Translations under genes and position numbers: made by a program
Notes under the pieces: generated by a model
Database searches by the model: none
What the model was told of the DNA's origin: nothing
What the model saw: the letters and a program-made list of their open reading frames with translations, nothing else
Source: Pseudomonadota bacterium
Lineage (GTDB): Bacteria; Pseudomonadota; Alphaproteobacteria; Rhizobiales; Rhizobiaceae
Direction of reading: 5' to 3'
Assembly (NCBI GenBank): GCA_023435335.1
Contig: JAEYRU010000112.1
Location: 16,458 to 80,457 of the forward strand
DNA: 64,000 nucleotides
In this document: positions 50,975 through 58,831 of the stretch, in pieces
How the letters are laid out: each line of letters opens with the position of its first letter
How positions within the stretch are numbered: position 1 is the stretch's first letter

Positions 50975-51267
50975 GCTTTGCTGCCCCGGTTCCGCTTCTC
51001 AAAATCGTCCCACTCTTCCGCGACCGCATCCATGATCGCCTCGTCAAAATCTTCTATTTTGAGCCCCACACCGGAGGGTGGGGGACCGAGAAGGCCGGCC
51101 AGATCGATCGCACGCACTTTTCGCGCCTGCACATAGGTCCGGCCGTTCTCTTCCACAAACTCCACGCTGTCCCCCGGTTTGAGACCATGCCGCGTCCGTA
51201 TCTCCTTTGGCAGCGTAATCTGCCCTTTCGACGTGATGGTCGCTCTAATACCCATGTTCTTACCCAT
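50971..51267 (-). CDS. vapB: AbrB-type antitoxin VapB
   Basis: 98-residue antitoxin. N-terminal SpoVT/AbrB DNA-binding fold (IRATITSKGQITLPKEIRTRHGLKPGDSVEF), C-terminal acidic tail (KIEDFDEAIMDAVAEEWDDFEKR) that would wrap and block VapC. AAGGAG lies six bases before ATG 51267. Its own promoter and an operator-like dyad lie just upstream; VapB-VapC complexes usually repress their own promoter. Inserted between ruvA (47-base gap) and ruvB. Confidence 0.9.
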   Translation of the reverse strand: MGKNMGIRATITSKGQITLPKEIRTRHGLKPGDSVEFVEENGRTYVQARKVRAIDLAGLLGPPPSGVGLKIEDFDEAIMDAVAEEWDDFEKRNRGSKA

Positions 51268-51274
51268 AAGAACT

Positions 51275-51314
51275 CCTTACTACCGAAAATAGTAAGGCGA
51301 CCCTGGTTGGTCAA
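51275..51314 (-). promoter_or_regulatory. vapBC promoter and palindromic operator
   Basis: On the minus strand TTGACC (51314-51309), a 17-base spacer and TATTTT (51291-51286) form a good sigma70-type promoter; its -35 abuts the ruvA stop codon. The dyad CCTTACTA-N7-TAGTAAGG (51275-51297) contains the -10 and reaches into the vapB ribosome site. This is the arrangement expected for autorepression by VapB/VapC. Transcripts from here would also carry ruvB and ybgC. Confidence 0.7.
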
Positions 51315-51935
51315 TCACCGCGCCAGTTCCTTCAGCCCCAGCCGGATCAGCTTGGCCGAATCCGCGTCCTCGCCCGCCGCCTTCATAGCCGCGGCCACGG
51401 CATTGGCGGCGATGTCGCGCGAATAGCCGAGATTGGTCAGCGCCGAGACGGCGTCGGCCACCGGCGCGGGCGCGACCCCCTCACCCAGTTCCTGCTTCAG
51501 CCCGATATTGAGCGCCCCGTCGCCGGCGAAGGCCGGCGCCTTGTTCTTCAGTTCCGTGACGATGCGCTCAGCCACCTTGCGGCCGACGCCCGGCGCCCGC
51601 GCAACCATGGCGATGTCACGCAACGCGATCGCGTTGGCGAGTTCCGCCGGCGACAATGTGGACAGGACCGCCAGCGCCACCTTCGCGCCGACGCCCTGCA
51701 CATTGTTCTGCAGCAGCCGGAACCATTCCCGCTCGAGCGAGGTCGAGAACCCGTAGAGCCGGATGACGTCTTCTCTGACATAGGTCTCGATGAACAGCAT
51801 GGCTGCTTCGCCCGGTCCGGGCAGCGCCGACAGTGTCCTGGCCGAGCAGAAGGCGACGTAACCGACGCCGTGAACGTCGATGACGCAGTGATCCTCGCCG
51901 ATCTCGTCCACCGTACCCTTCAGCTTGCCGATCAT
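51315..51935 (-). CDS. ruvA: Holliday junction DNA helicase subunit RuvA
   Basis: 206 residues. Domain I OB-fold ([29 protein letters not shown]), domain II with two helix-hairpin-helix motifs ([41 protein letters not shown]), and domain III ([25 protein letters not shown]) that binds RuvB. Complete. 129 bases after ruvC. Confidence 0.97.
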   Translation of the reverse strand: MIGKLKGTVDEIGEDHCVIDVHGVGYVAFCSARTLSALPGPGEAAMLFIETYVREDVIRLYGFSTSLEREWFRLLQNNVQGVGAKVALAVLSTLSPAELANAIALRDIAMVARAPGVGRKVAERIVTELKNKAPAFAGDGALNIGLKQELGEGVAPAPVADAVSALTNLGYSRDIAANAVAAAMKAAGEDADSAKLIRLGLKELAR

Positions 51936-52064
51936 GGGTGTGTTTCCGGGGAGATGATTTCGAGAATCGGAAAGTACGTCTGGTAGCGGCTGGCGTCACG
52001 CCTTGAACACTAGTTACGAGGCCTCCGGAACAAGTCAAGAACAAACCAGCCGCGAGAGAACTCT

Positions 52065-52580
52065 TCAGCCGGCCGCCGCGGTCACCAGCCTGCTGGTGAC
52101 GCTCTGGCGGTGATGTGCGTGACAGATGGCGATCGCCAGGGCATCCGCCGCGTCATGCGTATCGAAGGCCGCCCGCGGCAACAGCACCTTCACCATCATG
52201 TGGATCTGCGCCTTTTCGCCATGGCCGACGCCGATCACCGCCTTCTTTACAGCGTTGGGCGCATACTCGGCGACCCGCAGGCCGGCGCGCGCTGGCACCA
52301 GCATGGCGATCCCGCGTGCCTGCCCGAGCTTCAGGGTCGCCGCCGCATCCTTGTTGACGAACGTCTGCTCGACGGCGGCTTCCTCGGGCACGTACCCCGC
52401 CAGAATCTCCGACAGCCCGTCGTGCAACTGGCAGAGTCGCGTCGCAAGGTCGGCCTTCTGTTCTGAGGTCACCGTTCCCGCCGCGATGAAACGCAGCGAA
52501 TTGCCGGCAGCCTCGACGATCCCCCAACCGGTACGTCTCAGCCCCGGATCGATGCCGATGATGCGAATCGCTGCCGCCAT
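52065..52580 (-). CDS. ruvC: Crossover junction endodeoxyribonuclease RuvC
   Basis: 171 residues. Resolves Holliday junctions. The four acidic residues are present: Asp11 ([14 protein letters not shown]), Glu71 ([11 protein letters not shown]), Asp143 and Asp146 ([11 protein letters not shown]). First of the ruv genes. The 145-base gap up to rcdA carries no clear terminator. Confidence 0.97.
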   Translation of the reverse strand: MAAAIRIIGIDPGLRRTGWGIVEAAGNSLRFIAAGTVTSEQKADLATRLCQLHDGLSEILAGYVPEEAAVEQTFVNKDAAATLKLGQARGIAMLVPARAGLRVAEYAPNAVKKAVIGVGHGEKAQIHMMVKVLLPRAAFDTHDAADALAIAICHAHHRQSVTSRLVTAAAG

Positions 52581-52725
52581 GTCGCGAGCCTAACCGTTCG
52601 CGGCGACGTTGCCAGCAGAATGTGAACGAACCGGAAACAAATACCGGCGGCCCGCACGTCCGGTTTTGGCACAGGAGTATATCGAGGACGGGTGCGCGGC
52701 GTCACCGCTCTGGCGGACGTGGTCC

Positions 52726-53265
52726 CTAGCCGCGGGCGAAAGCTGTGTTCAGAAGTGAAATCTGGTCGAACACCGGGTTGTCCTGCACGGCTTGCACCTG
52801 CCGGGAGGGGCGCGGCGCGCCATAGATCTCCTCATCCATGCGCCGTACCAGCGACTGCAGGCTGAGCGATCGCGCGACTATGCCGCGGAAGGTCTCGGGC
52901 AGTTCGTTCCAGCCGGGCGCGTTGTCCTGTGCCGACGCGGTGTCGAGTCTGACCTTTGTCTTTTCAGACGCCACCTGGTCTCGCGTCATCTCACCGGAAT
53001 TGGCTGCTCGTTGCAGCAGCAGCCAGGAGGCGACCTGCATCAGGCGCGTCGTCAGCCGCATGGATTCAGCTGCATAGAGGGTCGCGGCGACACGCGAGAG
53101 CTTGCGCGCCTCGGCGCGCCCGTCGCCATCGAGATATTCGGCGGCCTGTTCGACGAGCGTCATGCCTTCATTATAGAGCGGCTTGAAGGAGTTTGAGAAA
53201 ACGCGCCGTTCAGCCAGGCTCACCAGCTGTCCCGTCTCCATTCCGGCCTCACCCGCTGCACGCAT
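52726..53265 (-). CDS. rcdA: RcdA-like protein (DUF1465), regulator of CtrA degradation
   Basis: About 179 residues of the DUF1465/RcdA family. In Caulobacter RcdA is a dimeric three-helix adaptor that helps ClpXP degrade the cell-cycle regulator CtrA. The family core is clear: FKPLYNEGMTLVEQAAEYLDG and ESMRLTTRLMQVASWLLLQRA, followed by a flexible tail (PSRQVQAVQDNPVFDQISLLN). ATG 53265 was chosen because GAGGG precedes it; ATG 53241 is possible. A perfect CtrA-type box lies 129 bases upstream, giving a plausible feedback loop. Family assignment is from memory of motifs. Confidence 0.82.
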   Translation of the reverse strand: MRAAGEAGMETGQLVSLAERRVFSNSFKPLYNEGMTLVEQAAEYLDGDGRAEARKLSRVAATLYAAESMRLTTRLMQVASWLLLQRAANSGEMTRDQVASEKTKVRLDTASAQDNAPGWNELPETFRGIVARSLSLQSLVRRMDEEIYGAPRPSRQVQAVQDNPVFDQISLLNTAFARG

Positions 53266-53393
53266 GCTCGTAATCCCTCGTCGGTCGCATCTCGCAAACG
53301 GCACGACTGGCCGTCAATGCCGCTACACCGGCAAGAAGGATGCCAACCTTGGACGGAAGATGCGCGGATGGGACTTCAGACGCAAGCCCATGT

Positions 53394-53409
53394 TTAATGG
53401 AAGGTTAAC
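53394..53409. promoter_or_regulatory. CtrA-type box upstream of rcdA
   Basis: TTAA-TGGAAGG-TTAAC matches the CtrA consensus exactly. The extended sequence TTAATGGAAGGTTAACGGT recurs with two changes at 53558. No clear -10 element was found between it and rcdA. Confidence 0.55.
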
Positions 53410-53438
53410 GGTGCCAGGCGGGTCCGCGGCGAAGGGAC

Positions 53439-53537
53439 AAAAAAAGAGCCGCACGAAGCGGCTCTCAGGAGTTTAACAGGGAGGCGTCAAACAGAGTGGC
53501 TCCACCACTCGGTCACAATCCAGATCACTGGACGCCC
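53439..53537 (-). ncRNA. Candidate trans-acting small RNA with intrinsic terminator
   Basis: Minus strand. The 3' end is a strong terminator: AGAGCCGC / GCGGCTCT stem (53445-53465) and seven T. Upstream lie a hairpin GAGTGG-TGGAG-CCACTC (53494-53510), a small CCAG-TGAT-CTGG hairpin, and GGCGTC (53536-53531) that can pair with GACGCC (53488-53483) to close both. The unpaired CCTCCCTG (53485-53478) is complementary to Shine-Dalgarno sequences, typical of rhizobial riboregulators. Possible -10 TTTACT at 53545-53540 with the CtrA-type box over the -35. May belong to the mmgR/suhB (alpha-r8) family; I cannot confirm. No protein gene explains this terminator. Confidence 0.55.
53445..53465 (-). terminator. 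Intrinsic terminator ending the candidate small RNA
   Basis: 8-bp stem AGAGCCGC / GCGGCTCT with ACGAA loop; on the minus strand it runs into TTTTTTT (53445-53439). No open reading frame ends upstream of it on that strand. Confidence 0.85.
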
Positions 53538-53557
53538 ACAGTAAACGCCCGTAAAGC

Positions 53558-53573
53558 TTAATGGCGGGTTAAC
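53558..53573. promoter_or_regulatory. CtrA-type box upstream of candidate small RNA
   Basis: TTAA-TGGCGGG-TTAAC, a perfect consensus match placed where the -35 of the RNA promoter would be. A GAATC (CcrM-type GANTC) site lies nine bases beyond it. Confidence 0.55.
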
Positions 53574-53804
53574 GGTCCGAAGAATCTTTGTCTCGAATGC
53601 CTGCCAAGTGTCCCATCCGGACACAGGCTGTTCCATCCGCCCCCTGCATCATGATTCGCCCCTTGGTCGGATTTCCGCAACTGCATGTCGCAATATCTAA
53701 CGCTGCGGCATTCAGGGCAGATACAAGGCGCGCTTTCCGCATTTCCGAAACTATTTCGAAACTGATCGAAAGCGATCCGAACCCTTTAGGAGGGGGTGAC
53801 GACA

Positions 53805-54359
53805 ATGGACTGGTACACGATCCTGAAATTCATGCATGTGGCGACATCGACCGTGTGGGTCGGCGGCGGCTTCCTGCTCGCCCTCGTCGCGATCCGCGCC
53901 GAGCGTGCGGACGACCGCGAGGCCATGCTGGTCAACATGCGCAACACCGGTGCGCTCGGCAATCTGGTGTTCGTGCCGGCGGCGCTGCTCACGCTCGTCT
54001 TCGGCCTGCTGATGTGCTGGTTCTGGCTGGGATTCTCCGACCTCTGGATCCTTATCGGGCTCGCCGGCTATGCGACGACCTTCGCCATCGGCGCCGGCAT
54101 CATGAAGCCTACCTCGGACCGTCTCACGGCGATTGTGGAGAAGGAGGGCATGAACGCGCCCGCCCTGGCCATCGGCCGCCGCATGCTGCAGATCGCCAAG
54201 TTCGACTATACGGTGATGCTCGTCATCGTCGCGGCGATGGTGCTGAAGCCGACGCTGAACGACATCGTCATCGTCGGCGCCATGGCCGCGGTGCTGGTCG
54301 CAGGCGCCGTGCTCTTCCTCATCCCGCGCAGCGAACCCGCGCTTCCCGAGACCGCCTGA
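53805..54359 (+). CDS. DUF2269 family integral membrane protein
   Basis: 184 residues with four or five membrane helices (first ILKFMHVATSTVWVGGGFLLALVAI, then LVFVPAALLTLVFGLLMCWFW). The His in the first helix (FMHV) and the TVWVGG motif are typical of DUF2269, a family with unknown function, sometimes compared with haem-binding membrane proteins. ATG 53805 has AGGAGG about 12 bases upstream. Convergent with the acyl-CoA synthetase gene. Confidence 0.85.
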   Translation: MDWYTILKFMHVATSTVWVGGGFLLALVAIRAERADDREAMLVNMRNTGALGNLVFVPAALLTLVFGLLMCWFWLGFSDLWILIGLAGYATTFAIGAGIMKPTSDRLTAIVEKEGMNAPALAIGRRMLQIAKFDYTVMLVIVAAMVLKPTLNDIVIVGAMAAVLVAGAVLFLIPRSEPALPETA

Positions 54360-54422
54360 CCTCCCTCGGCGCCACGGGCTGTCCGCCATGTTTCTCGTGG
54401 CGGGCAGCCCTGCGCCGGCGCT

Positions 54423-56063
54423 CTACTGCGCCTTCGCCATGTCCCGGAGCCGGAACTTCTGGATCTTGCCCGTGCTCGTCTTGGGGATCTCGGCGAACAC
54501 CACCGCCTTGGGAACCTTGAAGCGCGCCAGCAGCGCGCGGCAGTGCTCGACGATCTCGGCTTCGCTCGCGCTCTTGCCCGGCTTCAGCTCCACATAGGCG
54601 ACCGGCACCTCGCCCCACTTCTCGTCCTGCCGCGCCACCACCCCGCAGGAGGCCACCGCCGGGTGTTTGTAGAGCGCGTCCTCCACCTCGATGGACGAGA
54701 TGTTCTCCCCGCCCGAGATGATGATGTCCTTGGAGCGGTCCTTCAGCTGGATGTAGCCGTCCGGATGCATGACCCCGAGATCGCCAGAATGGAACCAGCC
54801 GCCGGCGAAGGCCTCGTCGGTCGCCTTCACATTCTTCAAATACCCCTTCATCACGATGTTGCCGCGGAACATCACCTCGCCGATCGTCTCGCCGTCGGCC
54901 GGCACGGCTTCCATCGTCGCCGGGTCGAGCACGGTCAGGCCCTCCAGTGCCGCGTAGCGCACGCCCTGGCGCGCCTTCCTTGCCGTGCGCGTACCTTTCT
55001 CCAGCGCGTCCCATTCCTCGTGCCACTCATTGACCACCGCCGGGCCGTAGGTCTCCGTCAGCCCGTAGAGATGGGTCACGGCGAAGCCGGCGTCGGCCAT
55101 CGCCGACAGCACGGCCTCCGGCGGCGGCGCGGCCGCCGTGTTGAACGTCACCGTCTGCGGGAACTCGCGCTTCTCCGCCTCCGGCGCGTTGACCAGCGCG
55201 GACATCACGATGGGCGCGCCGCACAGATGCGTCACGCCGTGGTCGGCGATCGCATCGTACATGGCCTTCGCCCGCACCCAGCGCAGGCACACATGCGTGC
55301 CGGCCTGCACTGCGAGCGTCCACGGGAAGCACCAGCCGTTGCAGTGGAACATCGGCAGCGTCCACAGATAGACCGGGTGCCTGCCCATGCCGGCGTGGAT
55401 GGTGTTGGTGTAGGCCATCAGCGCCGCGCCGCGATGGTGATAGACCACGCCCTTGGGGTTGCCGGTCGTGCCCGACGTGTAGTTGAGCGAGATCGCGTCC
55501 CACTCGTCGTCCGGCATCGACCAGGCGAAGTCGGCCTCGCCCTCCGCGACCAGCGCCTCGTAGTCGAGCGCGCCGATCCGCTCGCCCTTCGGATAGGGGG
55601 CGTCGGACGGATATTCCGGATCGTCGTAGTCGACCACCAGCGGCTTCACCTTCGCCAGCGCCAGTGCATCCTTCATCACGCCGGAGAATTCGCGGTCCAC
55701 GATCACCAGCCTGGACTCGGCATGGTCGAGCTGGAAGGCGATGATCGCCGCGTCGAGCCTGGTGTTGAGAGAGTGCAGGACCGCCTTGACCATCGGCACG
55801 CCGAAATGCGCCTCCAGCATCGGCGGCGTGTTGGACAGCATCACCGTCACGGTGTCGCCCTTGCCGATGCCGCGCTTCGAAAGCGCCGAGGCGAGCTTCA
55901 CCGAACGCGTCCAGAAATCGCGGTAGGTCGTTCGCTGCGCCCCGTGCACGATCGCCAGGTGGCCGGGAAAGACCTTCGCCGCACGCTCGAGATAATTGAT
56001 CGGCGTGAGCGGCTGGTAGTTGGCCTCGCGCCGGTCGAGGCCCTGCTCGTACGGATTGCCCAT
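54423..56063 (-). CDS. Acyl-CoA synthetase (AMP-forming)
   Basis: 546 residues of the ANL superfamily. P-loop-like motif LNYTSGTTGNPKGVVYHHRG (about 178-197), A5 motif HLYGLTETYGP, A7 GWFHSGDLGVMHPDGYIQLKDRSKD, and the catalytic Lys near the end in PKTSTGKIQKFRLRD. This branch includes medium-chain fatty-acid and 3-methylmercaptopropionate CoA ligases; which one cannot be told. GGGAGGA precedes ATG 56063. 32 bases downstream of a TauE-type transporter gene, likely co-transcribed. Confidence 0.9.
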   Translation of the reverse strand: MGNPYEQGLDRREANYQPLTPINYLERAAKVFPGHLAIVHGAQRTTYRDFWTRSVKLASALSKRGIGKGDTVTVMLSNTPPMLEAHFGVPMVKAVLHSLNTRLDAAIIAFQLDHAESRLVIVDREFSGVMKDALALAKVKPLVVDYDDPEYPSDAPYPKGERIGALDYEALVAEGEADFAWSMPDDEWDAISLNYTSGTTGNPKGVVYHHRGAALMAYTNTIHAGMGRHPVYLWTLPMFHCNGWCFPWTLAVQAGTHVCLRWVRAKAMYDAIADHGVTHLCGAPIVMSALVNAPEAEKREFPQTVTFNTAAAPPPEAVLSAMADAGFAVTHLYGLTETYGPAVVNEWHEEWDALEKGTRTARKARQGVRYAALEGLTVLDPATMEAVPADGETIGEVMFRGNIVMKGYLKNVKATDEAFAGGWFHSGDLGVMHPDGYIQLKDRSKDIIISGGENISSIEVEDALYKHPAVASCGVVARQDEKWGEVPVAYVELKPGKSASEAEIVEHCRALLARFKVPKAVVFAEIPKTSTGKIQKFRLRDMAKAQ

Positions 56064-56095
56064 ATGTCCTCCCTGCTTCGCTGCCGGTCCGGTTC

Positions 56096-56866
56096 TCATC
56101 CGAGCAATCCGGCCATCCCATCATAGATCAGCTTGAGCGAAACGATCAGCAGCATCGCGTACATGAACGGATAGAAAAACTCCGCGCTCATGCGGCGCAC
56201 GGCCCAGGCGCCGAACAGCGTCGCCGCCGGCGCCAGCGGCAGTAGAACGGCCGATGCCGCCAGATTTGTCGCATCGAACTGCCCCAGCGCGAAATATGGA
56301 ACCAGCTTCACCGCGTTGACGATGGCGAAGAAGATGACGCTGGTCCCGACATAGATTCCCGGCGGCTGGCCCAGCGCCAGAGCATAGACCTGGTAGGGCG
56401 GCCCGCCGGCGTGGGCGACGAAGCTGGTGAAGCCGGAGAGTGCGCCCCAGAACGTGCCGGCATACCGGTTGTGCTGCCGCAGGCGGTTGTGGCGGCCGAT
56501 CCGCTGCACTGCCCATCTCGCGACAAACAGCAGCGCCACCACCCCGACGATGAGCCTGACCGCCGCGACCGTCACGAACGCAGCGAGCGCCCAGCCGATC
56601 GCTATCCCGGCCATGGCTCCCGGCAGCATGTAGCGCAAGGTGGTCGGGTCGCGCTGGCCGCGCCATGACCACAGCGACACGACATCCATGAGGATCAGGA
56701 TCGGCAGCATGATCGCCGCCGCCTGCACCGGCGGGATGGTCAACGCCATGAGCGGCACCCCGATCACGGCCAGGGCGCCGCCGAGGCCGCCCTTCGACAT
56801 ACCCACCAGCACGACGGCCGGGATGGCCGTCGCGTAGAACCAGGGATCGGAAAGCAGTTCGGGCAT
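56096..56866 (-). CDS. TauE/SafE-family (TSUP) membrane transporter
   Basis: 256 residues with about eight membrane helices. Opening MSKGGLGGALAVIGVPLMALTIPP and the internal FTSFVAHAGGPPYQVYAL repeat are the two TSUP signatures. Members export sulfite, sulfonates or other organic anions. Paired with an acyl-CoA synthetase gene downstream, which could mean an organosulfur or carboxylate substrate; this is inference. Confidence 0.88.
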   Translation of the reverse strand: MPELLSDPWFYATAIPAVVLVGMSKGGLGGALAVIGVPLMALTIPPVQAAAIMLPILILMDVVSLWSWRGQRDPTTLRYMLPGAMAGIAIGWALAAFVTVAAVRLIVGVVALLFVARWAVQRIGRHNRLRQHNRYAGTFWGALSGFTSFVAHAGGPPYQVYALALGQPPGIYVGTSVIFFAIVNAVKLVPYFALGQFDATNLAASAVLLPLAPAATLFGAWAVRRMSAEFFYPFMYAMLLIVSLKLIYDGMAGLLG

Positions 56867-57025
56867 CGATGGGACCGGAGACGGTACGGGCGAGCTTTAA
56901 CCGGATCGTGTCATCAAGGCGAGAGCGTAGAAACACCTGCGGCGATACCTGTTCAGCCGCTGGCACTTGGTCTATGCCCAAATCCAACCATCATCGCACG
57001 GCAGGAAGCCGGACACGTTTGACGT

Positions 57026-57688
57026 ATGACCATGCCCGAAGCACCTGACCGCTGCCGACTCGTTCTCATCACCCCACCCGACGCGACGGCGGGCCTCGAG
57101 CGGAAGCTCGTATCCGCGCTCGGGGGCGGCGACGTCGCCTCCGTCCTCATCCCCCGCTACGACCTCGACGACGACGCCTTCCAGAAGCTGGCGGAACGCC
57201 TCGTGCCACTGGCGCAGGAGCGGGATGTCGCCGCGATCGTCGCCGGCGATCCGCGCGTGGCCAATCGCGTGAAGGCCGACGGCATGCATCTCGAGGAAGG
57301 CAGGGCCGCGCTTGCTGACGCAATCTCGCGCAATGGCGACAGGATGACGATCGGTGCGGGTGGCGCGAAGACCCGCGATGACGCGCTCGCTCTCGGCGAG
57401 GAGCAGCCCGATTACATCTTCTTCGGCCGCTTCGGTTATGACAACAGGCCCGAGCCGCACCCGCGCAATCTCGCGCTCGGGGGCTGGTGGGCCGAGATGA
57501 TCTCCATCCCCTGCATCGTGCTCGGCGGCAACGACACCGCTTCCGTGCGCGACGTGGCGGACAGCGGCGCGGAATTCGTGGCGCTCTGCTTCGCCGTCTT
57601 CGGTGAGGATCGCGACCCCGCCGCCGAGGTGGCCAGGGCCAACGCGCTCCTCGACGAGCACGCGCCGCGCTTCGGAGACGCACTGTGA
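57026..57688 (+). CDS. Thiamine-phosphate-synthase-like TIM-barrel protein
   Basis: 220 residues of the ThiE/TenI superfamily: barrel strands LVLITPP, ASVLIPRYDLDDDAFQKLAERLVPL, AAIVAGDPRVANRVKADGMHLEEG, and PDYIFFGRFGYDN. In true ThiE the loop after strand 4 reads DGVHLGQ and a GVSxH segment follows; here they are DGMHLEEG and IGAGGAKT, so catalytic competence is doubtful. No other thi genes nearby. It overlaps by four bases a Sel1-repeat gene. Confidence 0.75.
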   Translation: MTMPEAPDRCRLVLITPPDATAGLERKLVSALGGGDVASVLIPRYDLDDDAFQKLAERLVPLAQERDVAAIVAGDPRVANRVKADGMHLEEGRAALADAISRNGDRMTIGAGGAKTRDDALALGEEQPDYIFFGRFGYDNRPEPHPRNLALGGWWAEMISIPCIVLGGNDTASVRDVADSGAEFVALCFAVFGEDRDPAAEVARANALLDEHAPRFGDAL

Positions 57689-58683
57689 CGGCGCGCTTCG
57701 CCGCTCTCTTTGCGTTGGCATCGCTTGCGCTCGCCGCCCCGGCGGCTCGGGCCGCTTCCGAGGTAGCCGCAGCCACGTCCGTTGATGGGGCGCGGGTGAC
57801 CGGTGAGGCCGAGGCGGCAGCACCTGAACAGGGCGTCGACCCGACGCGTTTCGGCAAGCTGCCGGACGCCGCTTTCGGCGCGTTCCAGCGCGGCCTCTAC
57901 GTCACCTCCCTCAACCTCGCGCTGCCGCGCGCCAATGAAGGCGACGCCGCCGCCCAGACGCTGGTGGCCGAGATCTACTCGCGCGGCCTCGGCGTCAAGC
58001 GCGACGAGGCGGAAGCGGCGCGCTGGTATCAGGCTGCCGCCGAGCAGAACGTGCCTGAAGCCCAGTTCCAGTATGCCCTGTTGCTGCTCGATGGACGCTT
58101 CGTGGAAAAGGACGTCGACCAGGCCTTCGCGCTGATGGAGGAAGCGGCCAATGCCGGCAACGCCATGGCGCAGTTCAACTACGCGCAGATGCTCGTCGAT
58201 CGCGTGCCCGGCCCGCGCGGCGTCGAACGGGCCGTGCCCTTCTACGAGAAGGCCGCGCGCGCCGGCATCGCCGACGCGCAATACGCGATGGCGCAGATCC
58301 ACGCAGCCGGCGTCGGCGGCAAGCCGGAGAATGCGGCCGAGGCGCGCCGCTGGCTGGAACTCGCGGCCCGCCGAAACTTCGACACCGCCCAACTCGAGCT
58401 GGGTACGTGGATGGTGCAGGGTATCGGCGGCGCGCGCGATGAGGAGGGCGGCTTCGCCTGGCTCAGGGCCGCCGCCGAGAGCGGCAACATCGCGGCCCAG
58501 AACCGCGTTGCCAAGTTGTATCGCGCGGGCGTCGGAACGGAGGCTGACCCGATCGCCGCGGCGGCATGGTACATCGTCGCCCGCCGCGCCGGCCTGATCG
58601 ACAGGGAAATGGACGACTTCCTCGAGGGACTCACCGAGGAGGAGCGGCTCAGGTCGATCGCCCAAGCCAACCGGCTCAGATGA
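57685..58683 (+). CDS. Periplasmic Sel1/TPR-repeat protein
   Basis: 332 residues with a signal peptide (MTARFAALFALASLALAAPAARA). The rest is seven or so Sel1-like 36-residue repeats such as A-A-Q-T-L-V-A-E-I-Y-S-R-G-L-G-V and AQFQYALLLLDGRFVEKDVDQAFALMEEAA. Such solenoids bind protein partners in the envelope. GTG 57685 overlaps the ThiE-like stop (GTGA), an unusual pairing of a secreted repeat protein with a cytosolic enzyme. Confidence 0.88.
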   Translation: MTARFAALFALASLALAAPAARAASEVAAATSVDGARVTGEAEAAAPEQGVDPTRFGKLPDAAFGAFQRGLYVTSLNLALPRANEGDAAAQTLVAEIYSRGLGVKRDEAEAARWYQAAAEQNVPEAQFQYALLLLDGRFVEKDVDQAFALMEEAANAGNAMAQFNYAQMLVDRVPGPRGVERAVPFYEKAARAGIADAQYAMAQIHAAGVGGKPENAAEARRWLELAARRNFDTAQLELGTWMVQGIGGARDEEGGFAWLRAAAESGNIAAQNRVAKLYRAGVGTEADPIAAAAWYIVARRAGLIDREMDDFLEGLTEEERLRSIAQANRLR

Positions 58684-58831
58684 AGCCATCGGCCGTTGCG
58701 GACCGCCCCCATGAGGCCGGCCTCGCGCGAATGAACCCGCCGCGCCTCTCTTGCTTCCAGGCCTGTTTTATGGTCTTGGAGGCCGCGAAAACGCCCCTTC
58801 GGCGAATAATCCCATTCCGGAACGAAACAGC

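Larger units (their letters stand above)
53266..53804. other. 539-base gene-free region
   Basis: The longest stretch here without a convincing protein gene. It holds two near-identical CtrA-type boxes (53394-53409, 53558-53573), a strong minus-strand terminator, a structured candidate small RNA between them, and a GANTC site (53582-53586). The rest, 53590-53795, contains short frames without family likeness or good start sites. Confidence 0.7.
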
